Source: JAHHLP01 sp041609895 (GTDB lineage: Bacteria; Bacteroidota; Rhodothermia; Rhodothermales; JABDKH01). Taken from it: 45,213 bases of DNA. The DNA is taken from positions 1 to 45,213 of the forward strand of contig JBFIPX010000006.1 in NCBI GenBank assembly GCA_041609895.1. The letters are read 5' to 3'. The position numbers were made by a program, and so were the translations under genes. Positions within the stretch are counted from its first letter, which is position 1. Each line of letters opens with the position of its first letter. The notes beneath the pieces were generated by a model, which worked only from the letters and a program-made list of their open reading frames with translations, did not search any database and was not told where the DNA came from. This document shows positions 17,738 through 25,952 of this stretch, piece after piece.

Positions 17738-18031
17738 GTGGAAGAGGTTCTCAAGCAGCGATCGGCGGTCGAAAATGAACTCAAGGAGCTGCGCAGGCAG
17801 TTCATGGACAAAGCGCGTACGGCTCGAAGCTTCCGGATTCAAGTAGAGAATCTGGAGGGTCTGGCGGCGTTGTCACGCAGCCGTTACAACGAATTGGAAC
17901 GGCTCAGGGCCCGTATTGAAGAAAGTGAATCTGATCTACGTGAGATTCAGCGCCTTACCGCCGAACGTAAGAAGGAGTTTGAACGGCTGGGAAAGATGTT
18001 GCGCGAACATAGGGCCCGCGTAGAGGCCTAA
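17738..18031 (+). CDS. Small coiled-coil protein
   Basis: A 97-residue, charged, almost wholly helical protein with heptad patterns in two blocks (VENELKELRRQFMDK and YNELERLRARIEESESDLREIQRL). It has no signal peptide or membrane segment, so it is probably cytoplasmic. The GTG start at 17738 is supported by a strong AGGAGGG site (17727-17733) four bases upstream. I see no family match; it could be a structural or scaffolding protein. Confidence 0.7.
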   Translation: MEEVLKQRSAVENELKELRRQFMDKARTARSFRIQVENLEGLAALSRSRYNELERLRARIEESESDLREIQRLTAERKKEFERLGKMLREHRARVEA

Positions 18032-18153
18032 CCCATTTCTCTCCCCACACGGAATCTGGAAGCCGGAGTCGCAGGGCTCCTTGTGCTTTGTCGTACCCCG
18101 TCGTTTCTTGGTCGCGAGTATTACCGATTACGAATCGATTCGAGGGTGCTTTG

Positions 18154-18621
18154 ATGACAGGCTGTATACGAATGTGTGGGCTGAACGCATTACTGCTTAC
18201 GCTGATGGTGCCGGTGACGTTGGCTCAAGACTGGACGCCCGCACAACAACAGGTTTTGGACCGTGTCGAACAGTGTATCGACTTCTTCAACAGCGATCAA
18301 TTTGAGGGAATCATGGACTGCATCCATGACGACTTCAGTGGCTGGCTGTATGGCGACCCGGTTCTCAGGGGCAAAAACAACTTCTCCACACTCGGGAGAT
18401 TTTACATGGAGAACCTATCCGTGAGCGCCGCTGAGTTCCGACCCCTGAAGGTACTCATCCTCGGCGATGTGGCTGTCGTTCACTACTACACATACACCAT
18501 CTACGACGGTACGATGGAGGTTAGCCGCGACCGGTGGACTGATATTCTTGTGAACGACGGCGGTACGTGGCGTTGGATCGCTGACCATGGCGGAACCGAT
18601 CCAGGTTCTGACGCCAATTAG
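18154..18621 (+). CDS. Secreted NTF2-like (SnoaL/DUF4440) protein
   Basis: A 155-residue protein with a signal peptide (MCGLNALLLTLMVPVTLAQ within the first 30 residues). The mature part reads as an NTF2/SnoaL fold: helix QQQVLDRVEQCIDFFNSDQFEG, HDDFSGWLYGDP, then strands AVVHYYTYTIYDG and WTDILVNDGGTWRWIADHGG, the usual DUF4440 ending. These domains bind or isomerise small molecules; the ligand is unknown. The ATG at 18154 follows a GAGGG site with good spacing. A strong terminator follows at 18644. Confidence 0.82.
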   Translation: MTGCIRMCGLNALLLTLMVPVTLAQDWTPAQQQVLDRVEQCIDFFNSDQFEGIMDCIHDDFSGWLYGDPVLRGKNNFSTLGRFYMENLSVSAAEFRPLKVLILGDVAVVHYYTYTIYDGTMEVSRDRWTDILVNDGGTWRWIADHGGTDPGSDAN

Positions 18622-18643
18622 CGGAGGCATCTACTGTGAACGC

Positions 18644-18680
18644 AAAAGGCCGCCGACGCCCCTGCGTCGACGGCCTTTTT
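18644..18680. terminator. Strong bidirectional terminator
   Basis: AAAAGGCCG-C-CGACGC (18644-18659) pairs with GCGTCG-A-CGGCCTTTTT (18664-18680) around a 4-base loop, with one mismatch. Runs of A and T at the two ends allow use by both convergent neighbours. Confidence 0.9.
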
Positions 18681-18697
18681 AGATCGTCCCAAGCGAT

Positions 18698-18919
18698 TCA
18701 GGATTTCTTCTGGCCAGCGTAAATGAGAGCCGCGCCGCTAAGAAGGGCGATGCCTGAGGCCAGCGGTGTTGAGGGGAAAGATCTCTTCTCTTCGGCCTCA
18801 ACCTCGATCGGACCCATATCAACAACTTGCTCATTCGTCGTGTATGAGATTCCTCCCGCCACGAAACCAATCACACCAAGGACGAGAAGAATGATGCCGA
18901 TTACTGATACTACCTTCAT
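18698..18919 (-). CDS. Small two-helix membrane protein (DUF3185-like)
   Basis: A 73-residue protein with two membrane helices: MKVVSVIGIILLVLGVIGFV and, near the C-terminus, LASGIALLSGAALIYAG, with a polar segment between them. This layout and the IGIILLVLGVIGF opening resemble the small DUF3185 family of unknown function. The ATG at 18919 is chosen over 18928 because GAGGTGATC lies at the right distance upstream. It is the last gene of a minus-strand group with csbD and DUF1328, both stress-associated. Confidence 0.75.
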   Translation of the reverse strand: MKVVSVIGIILLVLGVIGFVAGGISYTTNEQVVDMGPIEVEAEEKRSFPSTPLASGIALLSGAALIYAGQKKS

Positions 18920-18962
18920 GTAGATCACCTCGTTTTATTTTCGCTCAGGTTTGAGCGGACAA

Positions 18963-19247
18963 TTATCCCTGGATCGATGACGCCAATTCCTTCAGCTTTC
19001 TAGCTACCGCGGCGCGCGCCTCACCTGTCTTTTCTTCGATAGTGCCCACAAGTTGATCCAGTCGGCCTTCGGCACGATCGACATCATCATCCGTGAGAAC
19101 GCCCCAAGCCTCTTTCACGCGTCCAGAAAACTGCTTCCAATTGCCTTCAAGTTGCTGCTGGCGAGCATTTTCCAGTATAGACCCGTGATCCACGGCACCG
19201 TCGGCGTTACGTGGCTGGCTGTCTGTCGATGTATGCGTCTCTCTCAC
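18963..19247 (-). CDS. CsbD family stress-response protein
   Basis: The C-terminal 70 residues carry the CsbD signature QQLEGNWKQFSGRVKEAWG, DDDVDRAEGRLDQLVGTIEE. CsbD proteins are small, soluble, helical and induced under general stress; their molecular role is unknown. The start is uncertain. A GTG at 19247 gives 94 residues and follows a candidate promoter at 19282-19310. A longer frame begins at 19328, where its ATG overlaps the stop of the DUF1328 gene as ATGA and would give 121 residues with an unusual N-terminus. I favour 19247 because a typical CsbD is 60-70 residues, but translational coupling from 19328 is possible. Confidence 0.8.
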   Translation of the reverse strand: MRETHTSTDSQPRNADGAVDHGSILENARQQQLEGNWKQFSGRVKEAWGVLTDDDVDRAEGRLDQLVGTIEEKTGEARAAVARKLKELASSIQG

Positions 19248-19281
19248 TTTTCTATTGTTCTTGTTGATTACTTCGAGCGAA

Positions 19282-19310
19282 TTAATATCCTGTACTATGA
19301 GTACAGTCGA
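19282..19310 (-). promoter_or_regulatory. Candidate promoter with operator palindrome ahead of csbD
   Basis: On the minus strand TCGACT (19310-19305) and TATTAA (19287-19282) are 17 bases apart, a modest sigma70-like match. The perfect inverted repeat CTGTACT-N3-AGTACAG (19290-19306) lies almost exactly in that spacer and overlaps the -35, the classic place for a repressor site. Confidence 0.45.
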
Positions 19311-19324
19311 ACCGTGAAGCGGGC

Positions 19325-19492
19325 TCATGTCGCGGCTCTGAAGCCGTTCGCGACGAGGGCAACGACAAAGAGAACGAGGAAGACGACGAACAGAACCTTG
19401 GCGATTCCTGCGGCCGCACCTGCGATACCGCCGAATCCCAGGAATGCCGCTACCAGCGCGAAGATGAGTAACGCGATCGCTGCTCTTAACAT
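19325..19492 (-). CDS. DUF1328 small membrane protein
   Basis: A 55-residue protein with two membrane helices. LRAAIALLIFALVAAFLGFGGIAGAAAGIAKVL is the DUF1328 (YtjA) pattern, followed by VLFVVFLVLFVVALV. Function is unknown, but the family is often found beside CsbD and other general-stress genes, as here. The ATG at 19492 is preceded by AGAGG at good spacing; the frame open to 19627 is not favoured because it adds residues without family likeness. Upstream lie repeats of CGAGTAAC (19549 and 19582). Confidence 0.88.
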   Translation of the reverse strand: MLRAAIALLIFALVAAFLGFGGIAGAAAGIAKVLFVVFLVLFVVALVANGFRAAT

Positions 19493-19708
19493 TTCTCTTA
19501 CCTCTTTTACGATTTTGACTTGTGCAGGGAGGTGATTACTTGACCTTTCGAGTAACCACACTTTGAGACTACACATGCTCGCGAGTAACTGCAGTAGGCA
19601 CAGTTTGAACGGCAGGTCAGAGTTCACCCAATCACGAGTAGGACCGGGGACGGAGGGTCTGACGGATCAGTCCTACTGACACGCGTTATCGAGCGGGGGA
19701 CACGCCTG

Positions 19709-20107
19709 TTAAGATCTGGAGGAGGCGTCATCACCTTGGGTAAGTTTTGCTAGAACGCTCGCCAAGCGATCGAATTCCGCTGACTTATCGAAGAAGTATT
19801 GTGCGCCGGCGCGCAAGCAGGCTCTTCTGTAGAGAGCGTTAGCGTGATTGGTCAGCATTATCACCGTCAGTTCTGGGAGATCCGCCTTGACGTCGCGCAG
19901 AACATCGATCCCGTTTCCGTCTGGAAGCGCGATGTCCAGTATTGCCACGTCCGGTTCGGTATTCTTGATTAGGTCGACGGAAGTACGAGCGGTTCTCGCT
20001 TCTCCCGCCACTGTCACGTGGGGTAGTCGGCGTATCATTCCTACAAGCCGAGACCGAATTGCGTCGGCGTCATCACATACGACCACCCGGATATCACAGG
20101 TGTTCAC
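19709..20107 (-). CDS. Receiver-only response regulator
   Basis: A 132-residue single-domain receiver. Acidic residues D12 and D13, phospho-acceptor D58 (in AILDIALPDGNG), T86 and K108 (FFDKS) are all in place, so it should be phosphorylated. No output domain follows; the C-terminus ends soon after the last helix. Such proteins act through protein contacts or as phosphate shuttles. No kinase is directly adjacent; the nearest is the kinase at 21460. The GTG at 20107 has no clear ribosome site; another GTG at residue 8 is possible. Confidence 0.88.
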   Translation of the reverse strand: MNTCDIRVVVCDDADAIRSRLVGMIRRLPHVTVAGEARTARTSVDLIKNTEPDVAILDIALPDGNGIDVLRDVKADLPELTVIMLTNHANALYRRACLRAGAQYFFDKSAEFDRLASVLAKLTQGDDASSRS

Positions 20108-20205
20108 AGCAGCTTAGTGTTAATGTATATCTAACAATTCAACATGTTGTCGTGAGGTGTGCCAGCCATTCCCGAAACCTGGATACCGGCCGGTACGTCG
20201 CGCCG

Positions 20206-21129
20206 CTAGCTGCTCTCCCCGACTGTTCCGTTTCGGCCGTCCGTCAAGACATCCGGCAGGGCCTCCGACAATTTCTCTCCTCCAACCACACCGAAATCCA
20301 GAGTGCGTATTGGGAATGGAATGGTGAGACCCTTCTCATCGAAGGCATGCTTCAGTGCTTTGATTGCCTCACTTTTTGCCGTCAAATAGTCTGTCTGCTT
20401 CTCGAACTCAATCCAGAATCTGACCTTGAAGTCGACCGAGCTTCCGCCGAAGTCTGTGTAGAAGAATTCGACGTCTCGGGCTTTATCGCGGTCGGGAAGA
20501 TCACTGATCGCTGAGATCGCAGTCTCTTGCGCCACCGCGAGGTCGTCACCGTATGCGACACCGCACGCAAGGTCAATCCGTCTTTTGCCAATAGCAGAGT
20601 AGTTAGTCAAGGGATTTTGATACACATCCTTGTTCGGAATGATCACATTCTGCCCTTGAAAAGTCCTGACTACGGTGGACCGAAGGTTGACGTCGTGAAC
20701 CGATCCAGAGAAACCGTTCGTCTCTACAATGTCGCCGTGCTTGAAGGGTCGCCTGAACGAAATAAGGATCCCAGACATAAAGTTGGACGCGATGTCCTGG
20801 AAGGCGAATCCGAGCGCCAAGCCCACGATACCTGCCCCTGCAAGAAGTGATGTGACTGCCTTTTCCAGTTCGAGTACGTCGAGAGCGACAAAGGTGCCGA
20901 TTGCCAGCACAGCGATATAAGCGGCAGTGGAGAGTAACCAATTTACTTGCTTGTATGACGTTACTCTATCGAGCACTTTTGCTGCACCTCGCCGTGCGAG
21001 ACGTGCAACGAACCATGAGATCAGCACAATTAGTACTGCGAGCGCAACATTGGGCAGCATTAACACAATTTGATCACCCCACTCCTGCAGTTTGTCGACA
21101 ATGCTCGAAATTGCTGCTCCCGTTTCCAT
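20206..21129 (-). CDS. mscS: Small-conductance mechanosensitive channel (MscS family)
   Basis: A 307-residue MscS-type channel that opens under membrane tension and releases solutes during hypo-osmotic shock. Three N-terminal membrane helices (about 22-42, 65-85, 90-115) end in the pore helix AGAGIVGLALGFAFQDIASNFMSG. The beta domain follows with HGDIVETNGFSGSVHDVNLRSTVVRTFQGQNVIIPN, then a C-terminal alpha/beta domain and an acidic tail. The length is near that of E. coli MscS. The ATG at 21129 has AAGG nine bases upstream. A likely promoter is at 21187-21214. Confidence 0.95.
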   Translation of the reverse strand: METGAAISSIVDKLQEWGDQIVLMLPNVALAVLIVLISWFVARLARRGAAKVLDRVTSYKQVNWLLSTAAYIAVLAIGTFVALDVLELEKAVTSLLAGAGIVGLALGFAFQDIASNFMSGILISFRRPFKHGDIVETNGFSGSVHDVNLRSTVVRTFQGQNVIIPNKDVYQNPLTNYSAIGKRRIDLACGVAYGDDLAVAQETAISAISDLPDRDKARDVEFFYTDFGGSSVDFKVRFWIEFEKQTDYLTAKSEAIKALKHAFDEKGLTIPFPIRTLDFGVVGGEKLSEALPDVLTDGRNGTVGESS

Positions 21130-21459
21130 ATAACTTTACCTTCTAACCTGTTTAAGCTGTTCAGACGTCCGGATAGACCGGCTAACGGTATATTGAGCAT
21201 GGCAAGAGCGTCAACATGCGCTTGCAAACCAAGCGGAGCGCGAGTTTTCGGCTACACCGTCTAGTTCGGTTAACGTGCGGATTGTGGACGTGATCGTAGT
21301 CTCGATCTGCAACCCACGTAGGCTTGTCGGCTTGGCGGATGTAGGAGATTTCTTGCACGGCCATTTGGCCTTGAGACGCGGCGCCTGCTACGGACCGCTG
21401 AGGTCGCTTCCAAATGAGAAGATTAACGTATCAGTAGGGCCATCGAGGTGACTGCCGGG
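21130..21459. other. Divergent promoter interval
   Basis: No gene is supported in these 330 bases between mscS (minus) and the histidine kinase gene (plus). The only clear signal is the minus-strand promoter for mscS at 21187-21214. I saw no convincing promoter for the kinase gene. Confidence 0.4.
21187..21214 (-). promoter_or_regulatory. Sigma70-type promoter for mscS
   Basis: On the minus strand TTGACG (21214-21209) and TATACC (21192-21187) are separated by 16 bases. Transcription would start near 21180, leaving a leader of about 50 bases before the ATG at 21129. Confidence 0.55.
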
Positions 21460-23493
21460 ATGTCTGATGCCGAAATGTTGAATGAACGCGCGGACTCCAA
21501 TCCGTCCGTTGCATCCGATGGTCGGCGGCTCGATCGTGTACGCCTGCTGAGAGACGTAGCGATCGCGGCGAATGAAGCGCATTCAATCCAGGACGCCTTC
21601 GAGTTTGCGCTGCGTGTCGTCGGTGAGTTCACCGGCTGGAAGGTAGGGCACGCGTTCGTGAGGGAGGATCCCGAGAAACCTATCAAGCTCATCCTTGGCC
21701 CAATGGACGGTAGGTACGAGGTTATTCGTCGAGCGACTGTCGAGGGTGGTTTTGATCCAACAACCGGTCTCATTGGACGTGTCTTTGAATCGGGTGTCGC
21801 GGAGTGGATCCCCGATGTTCGTGAGGATCCAAGATTTCTCCGGAACGACTTGGTGGGTGAGCTCAACGTTGGAGCTGCGATCGCGTTTCCTGTCATGGCC
21901 CAGAATGAAGTTGTGGCGGTCATGGACTTCTTTGCAGCGGAAGTGATACCCCCGAAACCGCAGCTGCTTGAGACCATGACCATCGTAGGTACGCAGCTGG
22001 GTCGCGTGGTTGAACGCGAGCGTGTACGCCATCAGCTACTGGACCGGGACCGGAAACTCCTTGCTGCGCAGCGAATCGCGGGGCTCGGTTATTGGGAATG
22101 GAGCCCCGTCTCGGGGCGACTACACTGGACAGATCAGCTTTTTGAGTTGTACGGATTAGATCCTTCCGACGGAATAGACTACGAAAGGTATCTGTCGTGC
22201 ATCCACGAGGAAGATCGGGCCGCAATGGTATCCGTCATCGAGAGTGCGATGAGAGATCACCAGCCGTATTCTCATGTCCATCGAATTGTCCGTCCTGATG
22301 GCGGTGTAAGGTTTATTCAAGGAAACGGCACTGTCGACGTTGATGACGATGGCAGAGTGGTGCGCATGTCGGGTACCGCACTCGACGTCACGAAATTGAA
22401 GAATGCGGAACTGGAAGTCCGACTTGCCGAAGAGCGAACGAGAGCACTTACGGATAGCGCCGTCGAGGCCATCGTCACAATCGACGAGGCAGGTTCCATC
22501 GTCGGTTGGAACGAGAGTGCAACCCGAATATTTGGCTACGAGCTTAATGAGATTGAAGGAGAGTCTCTGACCAAAATGATGCCCGACCGCTACCATGATG
22601 CCCACTCTGCGGGCCTCCAGCGGGCGTCAACCAAGGGGGAGCACAACCTTATCGGACGGACGATCGAAATCGTCGGTCGCCGCAAGTCGGGAGAAGAGTT
22701 TCCTATAGAACTTTCGCTGTCGAAGTGGGAAGTATCGGGGCGGCTGTTCTTTGGAGGTATTATTCGCGACATCTCGGCGCGTAAACGCGTCGAGGCCGAG
22801 CTGGTGGAGAAATCGGAACAGCTGCGACGGCTTGCCGCGAGACTCCAGAAGGTCCGGGAGGAAGAGCGAACTCGACTCTCACGTGAGGTCCACGACCTAC
22901 TGGGCCAGGCACTTACCGGTCTCAGAATGGATGTAGCCATGATTGAAAGGCTGGTGCCGGATCAGCTGGCTGATACGCTGCGACCGCGTCTGGACACCAT
23001 GAAAGACGCAATCGACGAGACCGTTCATGTGGTTCGTCGGATTTCATCAGACCTCCGCCCGGGAGTGTTGGACGATCTTGGCATAGAGGCTGCGCTCGAA
23101 TGGGAGATGATGAAGTATCAACATCGAACGGGTGTGGAATGCAACTTCGACGACCTCACCGATGGTGAAGGCGGTCTTGACGCGAACCAGTCAACGGCAG
23201 TATTCCGGGTCTTTCAGGAGCTATTGACGAACGTCGCTCGCCACGCCGACGCCTCGTCGATCATGGCATCGATCGAGCGCGAGAATGGTCAATTCGTCAT
23301 GGTTGTGGAGGACGACGGCGTCGGAATAACGAAATCGGTTGGTGCTCTGAGCAACTCTCTGGGAGTACTTGGAATGCGGGAACGACTTGCACCTTGGGGC
23401 GGTGAAATCGAGTTTCTGGAGGCACCGAGTGGCGGAACGCGGGTTATCGTAACGCTCCCAACCGGGTCTGGAAATAATTTGAAGGGCGCATGA
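21460..23493 (+). CDS. GAF-PAS-PAS sensor histidine kinase (NarL-type)
   Basis: About 677 residues, soluble, without membrane helices. A GAF domain spans roughly 30-190, a first PAS 195-315 (DVTKLKNAE boundary), a second PAS 325-445 (DSAVEAIVTIDEAGSIVGWN to GIIRDISARKR), then a HisKA_3 dimerisation domain with phospho-acceptor His478 in REVHDLLGQALTGL. The ATPase domain has NVARHADAS (N box), EDDGVGI and LGMRERLAPWGGEIEF. It should phosphorylate the regulator whose gene overlaps its stop by 4 bases (ATGA). The input signal is unknown; the cytoplasmic sensors suggest redox, light or a small ligand. The ATG at 21460 is preferred over the GTG at 21448 because GAGGTG then sits at normal spacing. 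Confidence 0.93.
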   Translation: MSDAEMLNERADSNPSVASDGRRLDRVRLLRDVAIAANEAHSIQDAFEFALRVVGEFTGWKVGHAFVREDPEKPIKLILGPMDGRYEVIRRATVEGGFDPTTGLIGRVFESGVAEWIPDVREDPRFLRNDLVGELNVGAAIAFPVMAQNEVVAVMDFFAAEVIPPKPQLLETMTIVGTQLGRVVERERVRHQLLDRDRKLLAAQRIAGLGYWEWSPVSGRLHWTDQLFELYGLDPSDGIDYERYLSCIHEEDRAAMVSVIESAMRDHQPYSHVHRIVRPDGGVRFIQGNGTVDVDDDGRVVRMSGTALDVTKLKNAELEVRLAEERTRALTDSAVEAIVTIDEAGSIVGWNESATRIFGYELNEIEGESLTKMMPDRYHDAHSAGLQRASTKGEHNLIGRTIEIVGRRKSGEEFPIELSLSKWEVSGRLFFGGIIRDISARKRVEAELVEKSEQLRRLAARLQKVREEERTRLSREVHDLLGQALTGLRMDVAMIERLVPDQLADTLRPRLDTMKDAIDETVHVVRRISSDLRPGVLDDLGIEAALEWEMMKYQHRTGVECNFDDLTDGEGGLDANQSTAVFRVFQELLTNVARHADASSIMASIERENGQFVMVVEDDGVGITKSVGALSNSLGVLGMRERLAPWGGEIEFLEAPSGGTRVIVTLPTGSGNNLKGA

Positions 23494-24122
23494 CCAAAAT
23501 TCTCGTAGCGGACGACCATGCAGTCGTTCGAAAGGGCCTCGTACAGATCATATCGGAAGCGATGGACCTGGAGGTCGCCGCGGAAGCCTCGAATGGCTCA
23601 GAGGTCATCGATCTGATGCGTCGGGAGGATTTCGACGTCGTTGTGCTCGACATCAACATGCCAGACAAGGGTGGATTCGAAACACTTCAACAGTTGGGCG
23701 CAGAATTCCCCGACGTGCCGGTGCTCGTCCTGAGCATGTACAGCGAGGAGCAATATGCCGTGCGCGTTCTTCGCGCAGGTGCGTCCGGGTATCTGACCAA
23801 GGAAAGCGCTCCAGATCAACTTGTAACAGCTATTCGCCGCGTGGCCAGCGGTAACCGGTATGTCAGCCCAGCTGCGGCAGACGTCCTTGTGAAGCTGCTC
23901 GACGGCGATCCGGATAAGCTGCCCCACGAGATCCTTTCGAATCGGGAGTTCCAGGTGATGGTCCAGTTGGCCGAAGGAAAGTCTGTCACCGAAATCTCGC
24001 AGGCACTTTCCTTGAGCGTGAAAACGGTTAGCACGTATCGCTCACGCGTTCTCGGAAAAATGAAGATGGGTAGCAACGCGGAGCTGGCGCGATACGCGCT
24101 CGAGAACGACCTGATCGTGTGA
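23490..24122 (+). CDS. NarL/FixJ-family response regulator
   Basis: A 210-residue two-domain regulator. The receiver has D8, D9, phospho-acceptor D54 (VVLDINMPDKGG), S82 in VLSMYSEE and K104 (YLTKES). The C-terminal LuxR-type helix-turn-helix is LSNREFQVMVQLAEGKSVTEISQALSLSVKTVSTYRSRVL. It should bind DNA when phosphorylated by the overlapping kinase. The ATGA overlap implies translational coupling. Likely targets are the stress genes nearby, but this is inference. Confidence 0.96.
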   Translation: MTKILVADDHAVVRKGLVQIISEAMDLEVAAEASNGSEVIDLMRREDFDVVVLDINMPDKGGFETLQQLGAEFPDVPVLVLSMYSEEQYAVRVLRAGASGYLTKESAPDQLVTAIRRVASGNRYVSPAAADVLVKLLDGDPDKLPHEILSNREFQVMVQLAEGKSVTEISQALSLSVKTVSTYRSRVLGKMKMGSNAELARYALENDLIV

Positions 24123-24391
24123 TTTGCTGCCACGCGCGAATGCTACCTGCGCGGCGGCGATGCAGTACGACGCGAGGCACCAAGCTCGCAACCGTTGGGT
24201 TGCGGTCGTCGTGGGCGCGGTGTAGGAGGAAACTGGCAAATCGCGTGTTGGCATTCTTACGCGCCTCGACATTAATTCCGCACCGCGAAGTCATTTAGCG
24301 GCCTACAATCATCTCGCGACACGATCGCGTTACTCTGATCAGTTGGGTGATCCCGACCTAAGCGTTAGTTCCATCCATTCAGAAAGTCGCC

Positions 24392-25078
24392 ATGAGAATA
24401 TCCAGATATCTAACACTCTTCGCCATCAGCGGAGCCATCTTCATGGGTTGCGCGGATCAAGAGGCGGAACGTCACGCCGCGGAATTAGAGGCGGAGTTGA
24501 CGCAGCTTCGAACAGATGCAGAGCAACTGAGTAGTCGCGTGCAAATGACGCTCTCGGAGCTTGAGGGTGATGCCAGCGACGCCGTGTCGGAGATTGATCA
24601 CGAGACAAGTGAGATGGCAGCCGAGCTTCGGCAGACCGGTGCGGATCTCGAAGCCGCGCTTGCCGAACTGGAATCGTCAACCGAGCAAACTGCAGGAGCT
24701 GCTAAAGAGGAGGTCCGTCGCCTGATGTCTGAATTGGAACGAGACCTTTCCGATCTTAGATGGTTCACGATCGAGCAGCGAGAGGAATTTGAAAGGGAAG
24801 CTCGTCAGGAATTGCAGCAGGCCGAGAGCGAAGTGGCACAGATGCAGGAGCAGCTAGCGTCCGTTGATGAAGCCGCGAGAGCGGAATTTGAAGAAGCTGC
24901 TCAAGAAATTCGGGCTGAGAAAGAAGAGATCGCGGAAAAGCTGTCGAAGCTCGCAGACTCTTCAGAGGCTGAATTTGAGGAGATGCGTGCCGAGATAGCA
25001 GCCTTGTTGGCCGAGCTCGAAAGAGACATGCGTCAAGTTTCCAGGAGCATCGAACAGGCTGCCGATGATAGTGCCTAA
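24392..25078 (+). CDS. Long coiled-coil lipoprotein
   Basis: A 228-residue lipoprotein: leader MRISRYLTLFAISGAIFMGC with lipobox FMGC. The mature part is almost entirely acidic, charged helix with heptad-like spacing (ELEAELTQLRTDAEQL, ELERDLSDLRWF, LAELERDMRQVSRSIEQA), so a long coiled coil anchored to a membrane is expected, perhaps spanning part of the periplasm. There is no Lpp-type peptidoglycan-linking C-terminal Lys; it ends AADDSA. No family is recognised. A terminator follows at 25104. Confidence 0.85.
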   Translation: MRISRYLTLFAISGAIFMGCADQEAERHAAELEAELTQLRTDAEQLSSRVQMTLSELEGDASDAVSEIDHETSEMAAELRQTGADLEAALAELESSTEQTAGAAKEEVRRLMSELERDLSDLRWFTIEQREEFEREARQELQQAESEVAQMQEQLASVDEAARAEFEEAAQEIRAEKEEIAEKLSKLADSSEAEFEEMRAEIAALLAELERDMRQVSRSIEQAADDSA

Positions 25079-25103
25079 TTTGACGGAAAATCATTGACCT
25101 CGA

Positions 25104-25136
25104 AGGGCTCGTTACGTCTGACGTAGCGAGCTCTTT
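25104..25136. terminator. Terminator between convergent genes
   Basis: AGGGCTCGTTACG pairs with CGTAGCGAGCTCT around a 5-base loop, with G-T wobbles, followed by TTTTCTATTT on the plus strand. It ends the coiled-coil lipoprotein gene and may also serve the convergent gene stopping at 25233. Confidence 0.75.
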
Positions 25137-25232
25137 TCTATTTGCGTGAGTCGTGGCTTTGCCGCGTGGCATCCTAATCTGATTCGGCCAGCGATAGCGG
25201 TGTCCGTTCGCGGCGGCAGTCCACGCGATGTA

Positions 25233-25952
25233 CTAAGGTGTTTCGTGCTCCTTCGGCAGACCGATTCCGGGGTATCTATGGCTGAGCACCGAGCGAACGG
25301 TTGCCAGAACGGGGCCGCTCTTCGCTTCGCGGTCGTGTTGAGCAAAGCACAGCTGCCTTATATATCTGGCGTCTTCCAATGCAAATTTTTGGAGCAGTTC
25401 AGCAGCGCGATTTCGCTCGACATGAGGGAATCGGCGGATGAAGTCGTCAAACAAAACGAAGCGCAGTGGACAACTTCCCCATACCAACATGTAGTCTGAA
25501 TATGTGTCGGCCTGGATGACCAACTTGACATACTCGTTAACGCTGACTGCGTCTGTTGATAGGGTTGCGAACGTCTCATGCGCATCGAGTATTTCGCGCG
25601 CCGCTTTCTGGACGACCAAAGGTCCGGTCGCTGCCGCGTCATATAGCGCGGCGACTTTCTCGACGTAAGCGAGGGCCTCGGCGCTCTTGTCCTCAATCTG
25701 AAAGCGGACGCGCCAGCCGATCAGTGCCGGCTCCGGATTTCCGTTGCGCGTAGCGGGAGCGAACCGTAAACCCGACGCATACTCCGCGGCGGCCTCGTCG
25801 AGTTGCGCGAAGCCAGACGACTGGACCAGGCGCGTCTTGGTCACCAGACCTTTTTCCGAGATTAACAGTCGCATCCGGACGAGGCCTTCCTGGCGTTTCA
25901 ATTGCGCATCCATCGGATAACGCAAGTTGGTTGCTTCCTTGAGGACGGGCAT
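25233..25952 (-). CDS. TonB C-terminal-domain protein, start uncertain
   Basis: From the ATG at 25952 the protein has 239 residues. The first 80 match a TonB C-terminal domain (LRYPMDAQLKRQEGLVRMRLLISEKG, SSGFAQLDEAAAEYASGLRFAPA). The rest is helical and unrecognised. Such a domain normally follows an export signal. The frame stays open upstream to a TAA at 26136-26138, and between about 26030 and 25986 it encodes a basic and hydrophobic stretch ending in a Cys (RFGAPAILAILLLTNASC), a lipoprotein-like leader. That open stretch has no ATG, GTG or TTG. Either a rare start codon is used, a frameshift has separated the leader, or the protein really starts at 25952 without a signal. Confidence 0.7.
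   Translation of the reverse strand: MPVLKEATNLRYPMDAQLKRQEGLVRMRLLISEKGLVTKTRLVQSSGFAQLDEAAAEYASGLRFAPATRNGNPEPALIGWRVRFQIEDKSAEALAYVEKVAALYDAAATGPLVVQKAAREILDAHETFATLSTDAVSVNEYVKLVIQADTYSDYMLVWGSCPLRFVLFDDFIRRFPHVERNRAAELLQKFALEDARYIRQLCFAQHDREAKSGPVLATVRSVLSHRYPGIGLPKEHETP

Noticed and set aside
19290..19306. LexA (SOS) box of the CTGT-N8-ACAG kind
   Set aside because: The spacing here is CTGT-N9-ACAG, one base longer than the enterobacterial box, and dinB in this window lacks any copy upstream, so an SOS reading is not supported.
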